Part shown: in pieces, positions 8,355-16,212 of the stretch
Layout of the letters: each line of letters begins with the position of its first letter
How positions within the stretch are numbered: the stretch's first letter is position 1
Source: Mycobacterium sp. GA-1285
GTDB taxonomy: Bacteria > Actinomycetota > Actinomycetes > Mycobacteriales > Mycobacteriaceae
Assembly: GCF_001499905.1 (NCBI RefSeq)
Contig: NZ_LQIS01000025.1
Location: forward strand, 1-42,875
Direction: 5' to 3'
Length of the DNA stretch: 42,875 nucleotides
Notes under the pieces: generated by a model
Seen by the model: the letters and a program-made list of their open reading frames with translations, nothing else
Told to the model about the DNA's origin: nothing
Databases searched by the model: none
Program-made: the position numbers and the translations under genes

Positions 8355-9248
8355 GTGGATCCGCTTGCCGAACCAATTTCGGAGGCGCCTTATTCGACAC
8401 GCCGCTCAGCCCTGCGCTTCGGGGTGAGCACACCCGGCGGCTTCACGGCGGCGCGTGAATTGCAGGCCATCGCCGACGCCGTAGGGCATCGCCCCGACAT
8501 GGTGATGGCGTTCGAGGACTTCTTTGCTCTGCCGCCGGTGCCAGGGATGGCAGTGGTGACGTACGGCGGTGCCGCACCCATCGTCTCGTGGGAGCCGTGG
8601 TGCTGGCAAGACGACCGGTCGTCCGCCGTCATGGAATCTCTGCGTGCCGGTGCATTCGACGACTACGTATACCGCTGGGCCGACGAGATCGGCGAATGGG
8701 GCCGCAACACCTTCATCCGGTTCGCGCACGAGTTCAACGGTGATTGGTATCCCTGGACGCCGTCACGCGGTACATCGCCCTCCGCGTATGTCGACGCATG
8801 GCGGCACGTACACGACATCTTCACCGACAAAGAAGTCGCCAACGTGGACTGGATATGGGCACCCACCGCTGCCGTCGGGCCCCTGACAGATTGGTATCCC
8901 GGCGACGAGTACGTCGACGTGTTGGGCGTCGACGGATACAACTGGGGCACAAGTCGGCCCACGACGCGCTGGATTGCTGCCGAGGAGCTCTTCGGGGCCG
9001 CCCTTGATGAGCTGAGATCGATCGCGGCCGACAAGCCGAAACTGGTCGCCGAAGTGGGATGCGCCGAGTCCGGCGGTTGCAAAGCCGAGTGGATCGCCGG
9101 CTTCGTCGACTTCGTCCAGCATCAGCGCGATGTGATCGGATTCGTCTGGTTTCACCACGACAAGGAAATCGACTGGCGGATCGACAGCACACCGGAGTCG
9201 GTTGCCGCGATGGCCAGCGCGATACAAGACGTGCGGTCGGCGTCATGA
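8355..9248 (+). CDS. GH26-like glycoside hydrolase (first gene of EPS operon)
   Basis: TIM-barrel glycoside hydrolase resembling family 26 beta-mannanases/glucanases, about 297 aa. The general acid/base motif is RFAHEFNGDWYPW (Glu near residue 127), and a second candidate Glu, the nucleophile, lies in KLVAEVGCAE (near residue 233). Aromatic WAPTA and DVLGVDGYNWG strands fit the fold. No signal peptide is evident, which is unusual for a polysaccharide hydrolase; such cytoplasmic or periplasm-facing hydrolases often accompany cellulose-type synthases. I choose GTG 8355 because AGGGGGAG lies at ideal distance; the ATG at 8331 in the same frame lacks such a site. The stop overlaps the next start as ATGA, so translation is coupled to the phosphatase gene. 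Confidence 0.8.
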   Translation: MDPLAEPISEAPYSTRRSALRFGVSTPGGFTAARELQAIADAVGHRPDMVMAFEDFFALPPVPGMAVVTYGGAAPIVSWEPWCWQDDRSSAVMESLRAGAFDDYVYRWADEIGEWGRNTFIRFAHEFNGDWYPWTPSRGTSPSAYVDAWRHVHDIFTDKEVANVDWIWAPTAAVGPLTDWYPGDEYVDVLGVDGYNWGTSRPTTRWIAAEELFGAALDELRSIAADKPKLVAEVGCAESGGCKAEWIAGFVDFVQHQRDVIGFVWFHHDKEIDWRIDSTPESVAAMASAIQDVRSAS

Positions 9249-10483
9249 CCTCAGACGTGGCTTACGACCGCTACGCCCTCTCGGCCGACGTAGAGGAGCA
9301 GCGACTTCACTCTCTCGCGCAACTGAACATCCTCGACACCCCGGCCGAAGAGCGATTCGATCGCATCATCCGGTTGGCACAGCTGATCTTCGACGTGCCG
9401 AGGGCCTACATTAATTTCATCGATCGTGACCGTCAATGGTGTAAGCAGGCCGTGGGTGTGGGGTTGGAGATCAGCGGACCGCGGAGGACGTCGGTATGCC
9501 GGGCCACGATCGCTCGGACCTACGACAAACCCTCGGAGCCGGCCTTGATCGTCGACGATCTGACGACTGAGCCGGAGTTCGCCGCGCTGCCGGCGATCGC
9601 GGCCGCGGGCGGGATCCGGTTTTATGCCGGATATCCACTGTTCGGTCCCGGCGGCCACGCGGTGGGCACCTTCTGTATCTACGACCTGAAACCCCGCTCA
9701 CTCGACACCCGCCAGCGTGAGATCTTCCGGCAGCTCGCCAGTTGGGCACAACACGAACTCGAACGATCCGACGATCTCGAGCGCGCGGCCGCAATTCAGC
9801 GTCTCCTTCTGCCGACGTCGCTCGACGACCTTCCGGGCTACTCCGTGTGTGCAATGTGTTCGCCAGCTTTCGCGATCGGTGGCGATTTCTACGACTGGTA
9901 CCCCGTGCAGGGTGGTGCGATGTTCACCGTCGCCGATGTGATGGGCAAGGGTTTGGGAGCGGCCCTGCTAACCGCCAGCGTGCGGTCGGCGCTTAGGGGG
10001 GCGTCGCGTGCTGTAGACCAGGTCGCCCACGACGCCGACTTATCGGCTGCGATCAATTCGGTGGCTGCTCAATTGGCCGAGGATTTCGGCCGCACAGACA
10101 CCTTCGTGACGATGTTCCACGCTCGGCTCGACACGATGACGGGACGGGTGCAGTACGTCGACGCGGGACACGGAATAGCCGCGGTGCTGAGGAGAACGGG
10201 TGCGGTCGAGCGCCTGCCATCCGGCGGCCTTCCGATGGGCGTCATGCCCGACGACAGGTGGGAGTCGCACGAGACGGTCTTGGAATCGGGGGACATGCTT
10301 GTGGTCGCCTCGGATGGGTCGCTGGACCTGCTCGGTCGCAGCGCCGTAGAGGAGGATGTACTGGACTTCGTTGCGGCACATAGGAATCCGGGTGATCTCT
10401 GTGACGCGGTCACCGCATTGACCGCCAGGAGAGCGCCGCTCGACGACGTGACCCTGATAGCGGTGCGCCGGGACTCTCGGTGA
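9245..10483 (+). CDS. GAF-domain PPM (SpoIIE/RsbU-type) serine phosphatase
   Basis: 412 aa from ATG 9245. Residues about 20-165 form a GAF sensor domain (typical LNILDTPAEERFDRI opening and FYAGYPLFGPGGHAVGTFCIYD). A short linker, ERAAAIQRLLLP, precedes a PP2C-like SpoIIE domain of residues about 190-410 with the metal-binding signatures GGDFYDW, ADVMGKG, DAGHG and SDGSLDLL. RsbU-type phosphatases dephosphorylate STAS antagonists. A STAS protein and a HATPase kinase are encoded two and three genes downstream, so this is most likely the input phosphatase of a partner-switching circuit. The upstream stop and this start overlap as ATGA, and the downstream gene begins at a GTGA overlap. Confidence 0.9.
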   Translation: MTSDVAYDRYALSADVEEQRLHSLAQLNILDTPAEERFDRIIRLAQLIFDVPRAYINFIDRDRQWCKQAVGVGLEISGPRRTSVCRATIARTYDKPSEPALIVDDLTTEPEFAALPAIAAAGGIRFYAGYPLFGPGGHAVGTFCIYDLKPRSLDTRQREIFRQLASWAQHELERSDDLERAAAIQRLLLPTSLDDLPGYSVCAMCSPAFAIGGDFYDWYPVQGGAMFTVADVMGKGLGAALLTASVRSALRGASRAVDQVAHDADLSAAINSVAAQLAEDFGRTDTFVTMFHARLDTMTGRVQYVDAGHGIAAVLRRTGAVERLPSGGLPMGVMPDDRWESHETVLESGDMLVVASDGSLDLLGRSAVEEDVLDFVAAHRNPGDLCDAVTALTARRAPLDDVTLIAVRRDSR

Positions 10484-12450
10484 CACACCGAACTCCGCTG
10501 GAGGGAACGACGCCATCGCCATGGTTGCGCGTCCTGATATTGGTGACGGCCGCGCTCGGCATCAACTACGTCGTGTGGCGGTGGCTCGCCTCGACGAACT
10601 GGTCGGCATGGTGGATCGCCGTGCCTCTGGTGCTGGCCGAGACCTACAGCCTGGTCGACTCGCTGCTGTTCGGTATGACGATGTGGCGGCTGCGTCGTCG
10701 ACCCGTGCCCCCGCCGCCCGCCGAGGATGCGACGGTCGACGTGTTCATCACTACCTACAACGAACCGATCGAGATGGTGTTGGCGACTGCCGAGGCCGCA
10801 CAGCGTATTCGGTTTCCGCACCGCACCTACATCCTTGACGACGGAGAGCGCGGCGAGCTGGCGGAGGCGGCCGCCGAACGTGGGATCGGTTATCTGATCC
10901 GGTCGTCACATTGGCTGGACAAGCCGCGTCACGCCAAGGCGGGCAACCTAAACAACGCTCTGCTCGAGACCGATGGCGAATTCATCCTGATCCTCGACGC
11001 GGATCAGGTGCCGGAGCCGGAGATTCTCGACCGCACGTTGGGGTACTTCCATGACGAAAAGATGGCGTTGGTGCAGACGCCGCAGTATTTCGTCAACGTC
11101 CCGTTCTCCGATCCCCTCGGAAGTCAGGCACCGCTGTTCTACGGGCCGATCCAACAGGGGAAGGACGGCTGGAACGCGGCATATTTCTGCGGTTCCAACG
11201 CGGTACTGCGCCGAGACGCCCTGATGCAACTCGGCGTAACCGGTTACGTGCGTGCGGTCGAGGAGGGCGTCAAGCGTGCGCTGTACACCTCGCGCAAGAT
11301 CCTCAAACAGGCCAAGCGGAACATCGGCAGGGATCAACCGGACGTGCTCGCGGCGTTGAAGAGCGTCGAGGACGCAGTCCACGAGGTCCGCGCCGCACTC
11401 AAGGACAAGCAGCCGCTCGCTGATATCACGTACGCTTTCCAGCAACGCGTCGACGAGGCGGCGAAAAGTTTGGTAGTTGCCGATGTCAGTGTGATGCGCG
11501 CAGATCTCGACGCGATCGCATCGCTGACCGACCAGGGCAAAGGTTTCGACACCGCAGTCATCTTCAACGATGAAGCGCTGGAAGCACTAGCGGGGCGAGA
11601 CTGGTCCCCGCTCGGTGCTCTGGAGTCGATCCGCACCATGATTCGCGGGGTGGATGTGGGCAGGGACGACGAGGCCCAGCCGATGCTGCCGATGGCCACG
11701 ATCTCGGTGACCGAGGACATGGCAACCTGTATGCGAATGCATGCGCTCGGCTGGACGTCGGCCTACCACCACGAGATTCTGGCGAAGGGGCTTGCACCCG
11801 ACGACGTGCGCACCATGCTCACTCAGCGGCTGCGTTGGGCACAGGGCACGATCCAGGTGATGCTCAAGGAAAACCCGCTATTCGTCAAGGGACTGAGCAT
11901 CGGCCAGCGCCTGATGTACTTCGCGACGATGTGGAGTTACCTGGCCGGTTTCGCGGCGCTGGCCTACATCGCGGCCCCGGCGATCTTTTTGATCTTCAAC
12001 GTCATGCCGGTGCAGGCATACAGCTGGGACTTCTTCGGACGGTTGATCCCGTTCCTTATCCTCAATCAGCTCCTTTTCATCGTCGTCAGCAGGGGCACTC
12101 CGACATGGCGAGGTCAGCAGTACAGCCTCGCGTTGTTCCCGGTGTGGATCAAGGCGTGTATCACGGCATTTCGCAACGTCTATTTCGACCGGCCGCTTGG
12201 CTTCGCGGTCACACCCAAGACACGGCAGGGTGTCGGTGCCATCCCATGGGGTTTGGTGAAATGGCAACTCGCTGCGATGGTGCTGCTAGTGGTCGCTTCA
12301 ATCATCGGGATCGTCCAGTTGTATTTCGGCGCAATTTCGGTGCTCGGTGTCGGAGTGAACCTATTCTGGGTGCTCTTCGACCTGATCATCCTGAGTGTGG
12401 TGTTCCAGGCGGTGCGATATCGCGGCCATGACGCGGAAGGCTTGAAGTGA
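10480..12450 (+). CDS. Cellulose-synthase-like GT2 glycosyltransferase
   Basis: Membrane-embedded processive beta-glycosyltransferase of 656 aa. Two N-terminal membrane helices precede a GT-A domain with DVFITTYNE (about residue 86), LDADQVPEP (about 172), TEDMAT (about 411) and QRLRW (about 449); four to five C-terminal helices follow. This is the full D, DxD, TED, QxxRW set of cellulose/hyaluronan-type synthases. Two oddities stand out. An alpha-helical, charged insert of about 140 residues (about 259-405) sits between the GSNAVLRR region and TED. There is also no PilZ domain after the membrane segments, so direct c-di-GMP control through PilZ is not expected. The GTG start overlaps the phosphatase stop (GTGA). 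The product is probably a beta-linked glucan, but the sugar is not proven. Confidence 0.9.
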   Translation: MTHRTPLEGTTPSPWLRVLILVTAALGINYVVWRWLASTNWSAWWIAVPLVLAETYSLVDSLLFGMTMWRLRRRPVPPPPAEDATVDVFITTYNEPIEMVLATAEAAQRIRFPHRTYILDDGERGELAEAAAERGIGYLIRSSHWLDKPRHAKAGNLNNALLETDGEFILILDADQVPEPEILDRTLGYFHDEKMALVQTPQYFVNVPFSDPLGSQAPLFYGPIQQGKDGWNAAYFCGSNAVLRRDALMQLGVTGYVRAVEEGVKRALYTSRKILKQAKRNIGRDQPDVLAALKSVEDAVHEVRAALKDKQPLADITYAFQQRVDEAAKSLVVADVSVMRADLDAIASLTDQGKGFDTAVIFNDEALEALAGRDWSPLGALESIRTMIRGVDVGRDDEAQPMLPMATISVTEDMATCMRMHALGWTSAYHHEILAKGLAPDDVRTMLTQRLRWAQGTIQVMLKENPLFVKGLSIGQRLMYFATMWSYLAGFAALAYIAAPAIFLIFNVMPVQAYSWDFFGRLIPFLILNQLLFIVVSRGTPTWRGQQYSLALFPVWIKACITAFRNVYFDRPLGFAVTPKTRQGVGAIPWGLVKWQLAAMVLLVVASIIGIVQLYFGAISVLGVGVNLFWVLFDLIILSVVFQAVRYRGHDAEGLK

Positions 12451-12779
12451 CCAAGAATAGTAGGCGGACAACGGTTTCGGGAGCAGTGGTGGTGCGACCT
12501 GAGGGGCGGTTGAACATGGTGGCGGCACCTGCGCTGCGCAAGGAATTGCACAGCCTCATCCAGGGGGGCAACACACGACTGGTCGTCGACCTGTCGGGGA
12601 CAGAGTTCATTGACTCGTCTGGGCTCGGAGCACTGATATCGGGGCTCAAGCTCGCGAGGCAGGCGGGAGGAGATCTGCGAATCGCGGCGCCGACCACGCA
12701 GGTGGAAACGGTGTTGTCGTTGACCAATTTGGACAGGGTGTTGCGAGCACATCCCACAGCCGATGCCGCGTTCGACTAG
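12447..12779 (+). CDS. STAS-domain anti-anti-sigma-type antagonist
   Basis: 110-aa single STAS domain. The phosphorylation loop reads FIDSSGLGALISG (D56, S57, S58), and the flanking LVVDLSGTE strand is typical of SpoIIAA/RsbV. In known partner-switching modules the unphosphorylated STAS protein binds a target; a HATPase kinase phosphorylates it and a PPM phosphatase reverses this. Both partners are encoded here in the same operon. The GTG start overlaps the synthase stop as GTGA, and its 3' end overlaps the possible start of the kinase gene. Confidence 0.88.
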   Translation: MTKNSRRTTVSGAVVVRPEGRLNMVAAPALRKELHSLIQGGNTRLVVDLSGTEFIDSSGLGALISGLKLARQAGGDLRIAAPTTQVETVLSLTNLDRVLRAHPTADAAFD

Positions 12780-13197
12780 CGGCGACCCGATGATGGAAAA
12801 GCCCGCAGCCGTCGTCGAACTGATCACTGGCCCAGAAACCCTTGCGACCCTGCAGGACACTTTGGATCAGATCTGGTCGACCCGTGATGTGCCCGACCGC
12901 ACCCGGATGTCGATGGATCTGGCGGTCGGAGAGATCGGCGCCAACATTATCGAGCACGCGGGCGGTGGTGAAGCGGTGCGGCTGCGAATGGAGGTTACCG
13001 TCTCACCCACCGAGGTGACGACGACTCTCATCGACGACGGGAGGCCGTCGCCGGTGGACCTCAGCCAGGTGGAGCTACCGGACGATCTCGCCGAAAGTGG
13101 CCGGGGGCTTGCCATCACGCTGCGGGTGCTCGATGAGCTGTCTTATCGGCGCGAGCAGACCAGCAACCGCTGGACCTTGGTGTCGCGTCTGCACTGA
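12763..13197 (+). CDS. HATPase_c anti-sigma-type serine kinase (RsbW-like)
   Basis: 144 aa if ATG 12763 is used. ATG 12790 or 12793 gives a shorter protein beginning MMEKPAA and avoids the overlap with the STAS gene. The Bergerat ATP site is present: N-box GEIGANIIEHA (E57, N61, H65), G1 DDGRPSP (D91-D92) and G2 ESGRGLAI (about 111-118). The size and single domain match RsbW/SpoIIAB-like kinases. No sigma-factor gene lies nearby, so its target may be a distant sigma factor or the synthase machinery itself. It closes the five-gene operon that starts at 8355. Confidence 0.86.
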   Translation: MPRSTSGDPMMEKPAAVVELITGPETLATLQDTLDQIWSTRDVPDRTRMSMDLAVGEIGANIIEHAGGGEAVRLRMEVTVSPTEVTTTLIDDGRPSPVDLSQVELPDDLAESGRGLAITLRVLDELSYRREQTSNRWTLVSRLH

Positions 13198-13532
13198 CAC
13201 GGGAAGGCATCGATGGCCAGTGCGACCACTGAGATGACGGACTGGCTAAACGAGCCGTCAAGGAGTGCCCGCGGCTCCGCTCGCCCGCGATGTTGACTCG
13301 GCCGGTGACGGGTTGTGCCAGCTCAGCGGCGATATCGTCGTCCACAGAGAAGCCCTTCTCGCCGCTGAACCTGTTCGCCAGCCCGTTGCGGATGCCGCTC
13401 CGACCGACGGCGATGGCGAGCTTGTCTTCGAGCAGTCCCACACGTTCGGAGAATGATTTACGCCCGGCTGGGCGAGGCCCAAAGAATCGCCTCGGATTGC
13501 GACAAATGTAACGATTTGATATACAACCCTGC
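13198..13532. other. Non-annotated gap with a coding-like minus-strand fragment
   Basis: No complete gene is seen. On the minus strand, about 13260-13460, one frame has high G/C at third positions and reads like a real peptide (RKSFSERVGLLEDKLAIAV, then GFSVDDDIAAELAQPV), but it has no convincing start or stop of its own. It may be a decayed gene. The right end of the gap is AT-richer (around 13500-13530) and probably holds the promoter of the exported protein starting at 13533. Confidence 0.35.
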
Positions 13533-14201
13533 GTGGGTCGGCATTCCGTAGCCAAGAAGCGGCGCACGTCACCGATGGGCGTGGCTGCAGCGCTCGCCCC
13601 GGCCGCCGTCTTCTTCGCGGTCGGCGGAGACGTCCATCTTCAGGCTCGTCCGGCCCCCGAGAGCGAGCCCGTCGTCCAAGAGGTCGCAGACACCCAACCG
13701 TGCTGTGTGGAGATCGTCGCTGCGCCGGCGACAGTGCCTGCGGCTCCCGTCGCTCAGGTCAGTGTCGGTGTGGCGCCCGACCCCATGGTTGCGGCGGCGC
13801 GCTACCGCACCGTCGACCGCTCGCTGCCGGTCGGCATCGCGCCTGAGCGCGGCCTCCAGGTGAAGACGATTCTGGCGTCCCGGGCGATCAGTGAGGCCTT
13901 CCCCGAAATCAGCAATATCGGCGGTGTGCGACCGGATGCGTTGAGGTGGCATCCCAACGGCTTGGCGCTCGACGTGATGATCCCGAACCCCGAGAGCGCG
14001 GAGGGGATTGCGCTCGGTGACGAGATCGTCTCCTACGTGTTGCGCAACGCGAAGCGCTTCGGCTTGCAGGACGCGATCTGGCGCGGCGTGTACTACACGC
14101 CCGACGGTGCGCAACAGGGCGGTTATGGCCACTACGACCATGTCCACATCACCACCCATGGCGGCGGCTACCCGACGGGCGACGAGACCTACCTGCGCTG
14201 A
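13533..14201 (+). CDS. Exported LAS/M15-like (ARB_07466-type) protein
   Basis: 222 aa from GTG 13533. A basic N-terminus (MGRHSVAKKRRTSP) and an Ala-rich hydrophobic segment form a signal peptide or anchor. A variable Pro/Ala/Val-rich linker follows. The C-terminal domain (about 95-222) shows RWHPNGLALDVMIP and YGHYDHVHITTHGG, that is the HxxxxxxD and DHVH zinc-site pattern of LAS-fold (D-Ala-D-Ala carboxypeptidase-like) domains, as in the ARB_07466-like C-terminal domain. A role in cell-wall peptide cleavage is plausible but unproven, and many such mycobacterial proteins are uncharacterised. It is convergent with the secreted protein gene at 14229. It could correspond to Rv0320, by position only. 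Confidence 0.75.
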   Translation: MGRHSVAKKRRTSPMGVAAALAPAAVFFAVGGDVHLQARPAPESEPVVQEVADTQPCCVEIVAAPATVPAAPVAQVSVGVAPDPMVAAARYRTVDRSLPVGIAPERGLQVKTILASRAISEAFPEISNIGGVRPDALRWHPNGLALDVMIPNPESAEGIALGDEIVSYVLRNAKRFGLQDAIWRGVYYTPDGAQQGGYGHYDHVHITTHGGGYPTGDETYLR

Positions 14202-14217
14202 GCCCTCGATTCGGGCT
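14201..14217. terminator. Possible bidirectional hairpin between convergent genes
   Basis: AGCCC and GGGCT form a perfect 5-bp stem with a 7-nt loop (TCGATTC) exactly between the stops of the genes at 13533-14201 and 14229-14648. There is no T-tract, so it is weak evidence for a terminator. Confidence 0.35.
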
Positions 14218-14228
14218 GAGGTGTACTG

Positions 14229-14648
14229 TCAGCCGACCTTTCGCAGCTGGAACGGGCTCCGGGTCACGACTCCGCCGGCGCAACCGTAATTGGAGTCGGA
14301 GGAGACCACGCCGCTGAGCGTTGTGGGATCGAGTGACATCGACACGACGGCCGGTTCATAGCGTCCGTCGTCACAGATGAGGCCGCCGGGCTTAGAGACA
14401 GTGAAGGTCCAGCGGCCGCCGGAAAACGTTGCGGGCGTACGCCATCCCTGGTTGCTGGCGACTGTCCCGGTACAACCGGCGGGGCCGCAACTCGTCGCGA
14501 AGGTCAACACCAGGATGGAGTCGCCGTCCACTTCGGTGTAGGCGCCGTTGAGCAGCGGCGGATCGGCGGCCGCCGTCCCAGCGAGTGCCGCACCTGCGAT
14601 CGCGGGCAGGACGACCGCGATACCCAACCTGCGCAATACCTTTGCCAT
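14229..14648 (-). CDS. Small secreted mycobacterial protein
   Basis: 139 aa with a clear signal peptide (MAKVLRRLGIAVVLPAIAGA, cut after AAA near residue 28, then DPPLLNG). The mature part is beta-rich with four cysteines (SCGPAGC, ICDDG, YGCAGG) that could form two disulphides, and three Trp/Phe-rich strands. The layout (NGAYTEVDGDSILVLTFAT and WRTPATFSGGRWTF) is familiar from a group of small mycobacterial exported proteins of unknown function. No enzymatic motif is visible. Confidence 0.78.
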   Translation of the reverse strand: MAKVLRRLGIAVVLPAIAGAALAGTAAADPPLLNGAYTEVDGDSILVLTFATSCGPAGCTGTVASNQGWRTPATFSGGRWTFTVSKPGGLICDDGRYEPAVVSMSLDPTTLSGVVSSDSNYGCAGGVVTRSPFQLRKVG

Positions 14649-14759
14649 AGTGACTGATGAATTTACGGTTCTGTCAGGCCAATTGGCGGTAGCGGGACGG
14701 CTGAAACCCCGGTTGTGTCCGTCATGACGCCGAATCGAGACCTCCCGGATTGTTCGGCG

Positions 14760-15977
14760 CTATGACGGCGTCTTGCGCCGACGGCCCGACAGGAGGAAAT
14801 ACACCACCGCACCGATCGCCAGCACGCCGGCGATGCCCGCGCCGATGGCCACCGGCTTAACCCACGAATCTTGCCCGGGCGCCGTGGTTTCGCTATGGGT
14901 CAACTGGACCTGATAACCAGGAAGCGGACCCTGCGACGGCTCGGTGAGCCCGGGTAGCTGCTGGGTGCTGGTGATCTCGAACAAGCGCTCACCGCCTCCG
15001 GTTTTGGTCCAGCGCCCCCACGCGGGGGTCTCCTCGTCCAGAAGCACGCGGTGGCCCCCGACCGACGGGTCATCGCCGAGATCGGCCAGCGTCTTGACGC
15101 GGAACGGCTTCGACTCCCCGTCCTTGTACTTGAGCTGTACGAGCACGTTCTGAAAGGTTGTCGGGGGCTTGGGTTTCGGGGGCGGCGGCTGACCGGGAGC
15201 CGGCCGGTAGCCGCCACCGGAGAAGCTGCCCGTGGAGACCGTGACGGGCTTGCCTGAGGGATCCCGGTTGACCGCGGTAAAGCTGTACACGCCGGGGCTG
15301 GGGGCAGTGAGAACGGCGCGTCCGCTCGGCGGGACCTCGAAGACTCGGGTGGTGTCGCCGTAGGGATAGATGACTTGAAGCGGCGTGCTGTACGGGTTGG
15401 TGAAGACGGGTCGATACCAGCGGTCATAGCCGGTCCACCTCGAATTCCATTGCGTCACTTGACTGCTCCACGTCGACGTGGTGGTTGTGGTGCTGGTGAA
15501 CGACTCGAGTGACTCCGTGATCTCGGTGACCTCCGTCTCCGATACGGTCGGCGCGTCGACGTCCACCGCGTCGGCGCCCTGAGCCTCGTCGAAGTCGGCC
15601 TGCGACGCCTCGGCGATGTCGGGCTCGACGGTGTCGGCGTCGATGGCCGGGTCGAAGACGTTCGTGCCTGGGTAGCCAGGATCACCAGGGTCGCCCGGCG
15701 CCTCGGCCGGTTCCGGTTCCTGCACACCTCCGGCGTCAGGCGCCTCCGGTTCGGAAGCGGGTTCCTCGCCGATCGGCTCCCCTGGATCCACCGAGGCGGG
15801 CTCTTCGGCCGGTTCGTTGAAGGACCCTGAACTGTCGACAACCTCGGAGGAGTCGCCGTCGTCATACGGATCGGCGAGGGCGAACGGAATGGCGCCCACG
15901 CCCACGACGGTCGTGAGGGCAACCGACGACAACGCGAGTGCGCAGCGTCGGTAGAGATCGATCCGGGCTTGATTCAC
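14760..15977 (-). CDS. Exported acidic, Pro-rich protein with C-terminal membrane anchor
   Basis: 405 aa from GTG 15977, preceded by AGGAGA at good distance. A signal peptide (cut near ALA-DPYDD) is followed by about 140 residues extremely rich in Glu, Asp, Pro and Ala. Next come a Thr/Ser stretch (FTSTTTTTSTW), a globular central domain (WNSRWTGYDRWYRP, then YPYGDTTRVFEVPPSGRAV), a Pro/Lys linker and a second domain. The end is one transmembrane helix (VAIGAGIAGVLAIGAVVYFL) and a basic RRRKTPS tail. The architecture resembles a wall-spanning surface protein anchored from the C-terminus. I do not recognise the family. Confidence 0.75.
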   Translation of the reverse strand: MNQARIDLYRRCALALSSVALTTVVGVGAIPFALADPYDDGDSSEVVDSSGSFNEPAEEPASVDPGEPIGEEPASEPEAPDAGGVQEPEPAEAPGDPGDPGYPGTNVFDPAIDADTVEPDIAEASQADFDEAQGADAVDVDAPTVSETEVTEITESLESFTSTTTTTSTWSSQVTQWNSRWTGYDRWYRPVFTNPYSTPLQVIYPYGDTTRVFEVPPSGRAVLTAPSPGVYSFTAVNRDPSGKPVTVSTGSFSGGGYRPAPGQPPPPKPKPPTTFQNVLVQLKYKDGESKPFRVKTLADLGDDPSVGGHRVLLDEETPAWGRWTKTGGGERLFEITSTQQLPGLTEPSQGPLPGYQVQLTHSETTAPGQDSWVKPVAIGAGIAGVLAIGAVVYFLLSGRRRKTPS

Positions 15978-16212
15978 ATCTTCTCCTGTCGAGTGTCGCC
16001 AGTGCAGCGCGACGATCGTCGACTAGCGACATTGGCAGATTCTTCGCAGCCTCGGCGGTGGACACGCCGCGATGGCCGGACCCGACGGCGGCCGGCCATC
16101 GTGATCACGGCGTCGAAGAACGCGATGGCGATGACCAGAAGGAAGGGCCGCTCAGCGGATGCATCGATACCACCGGACCGTCGGCTCGGTGTGAATGGTC
16201 ATCGACGGACAA

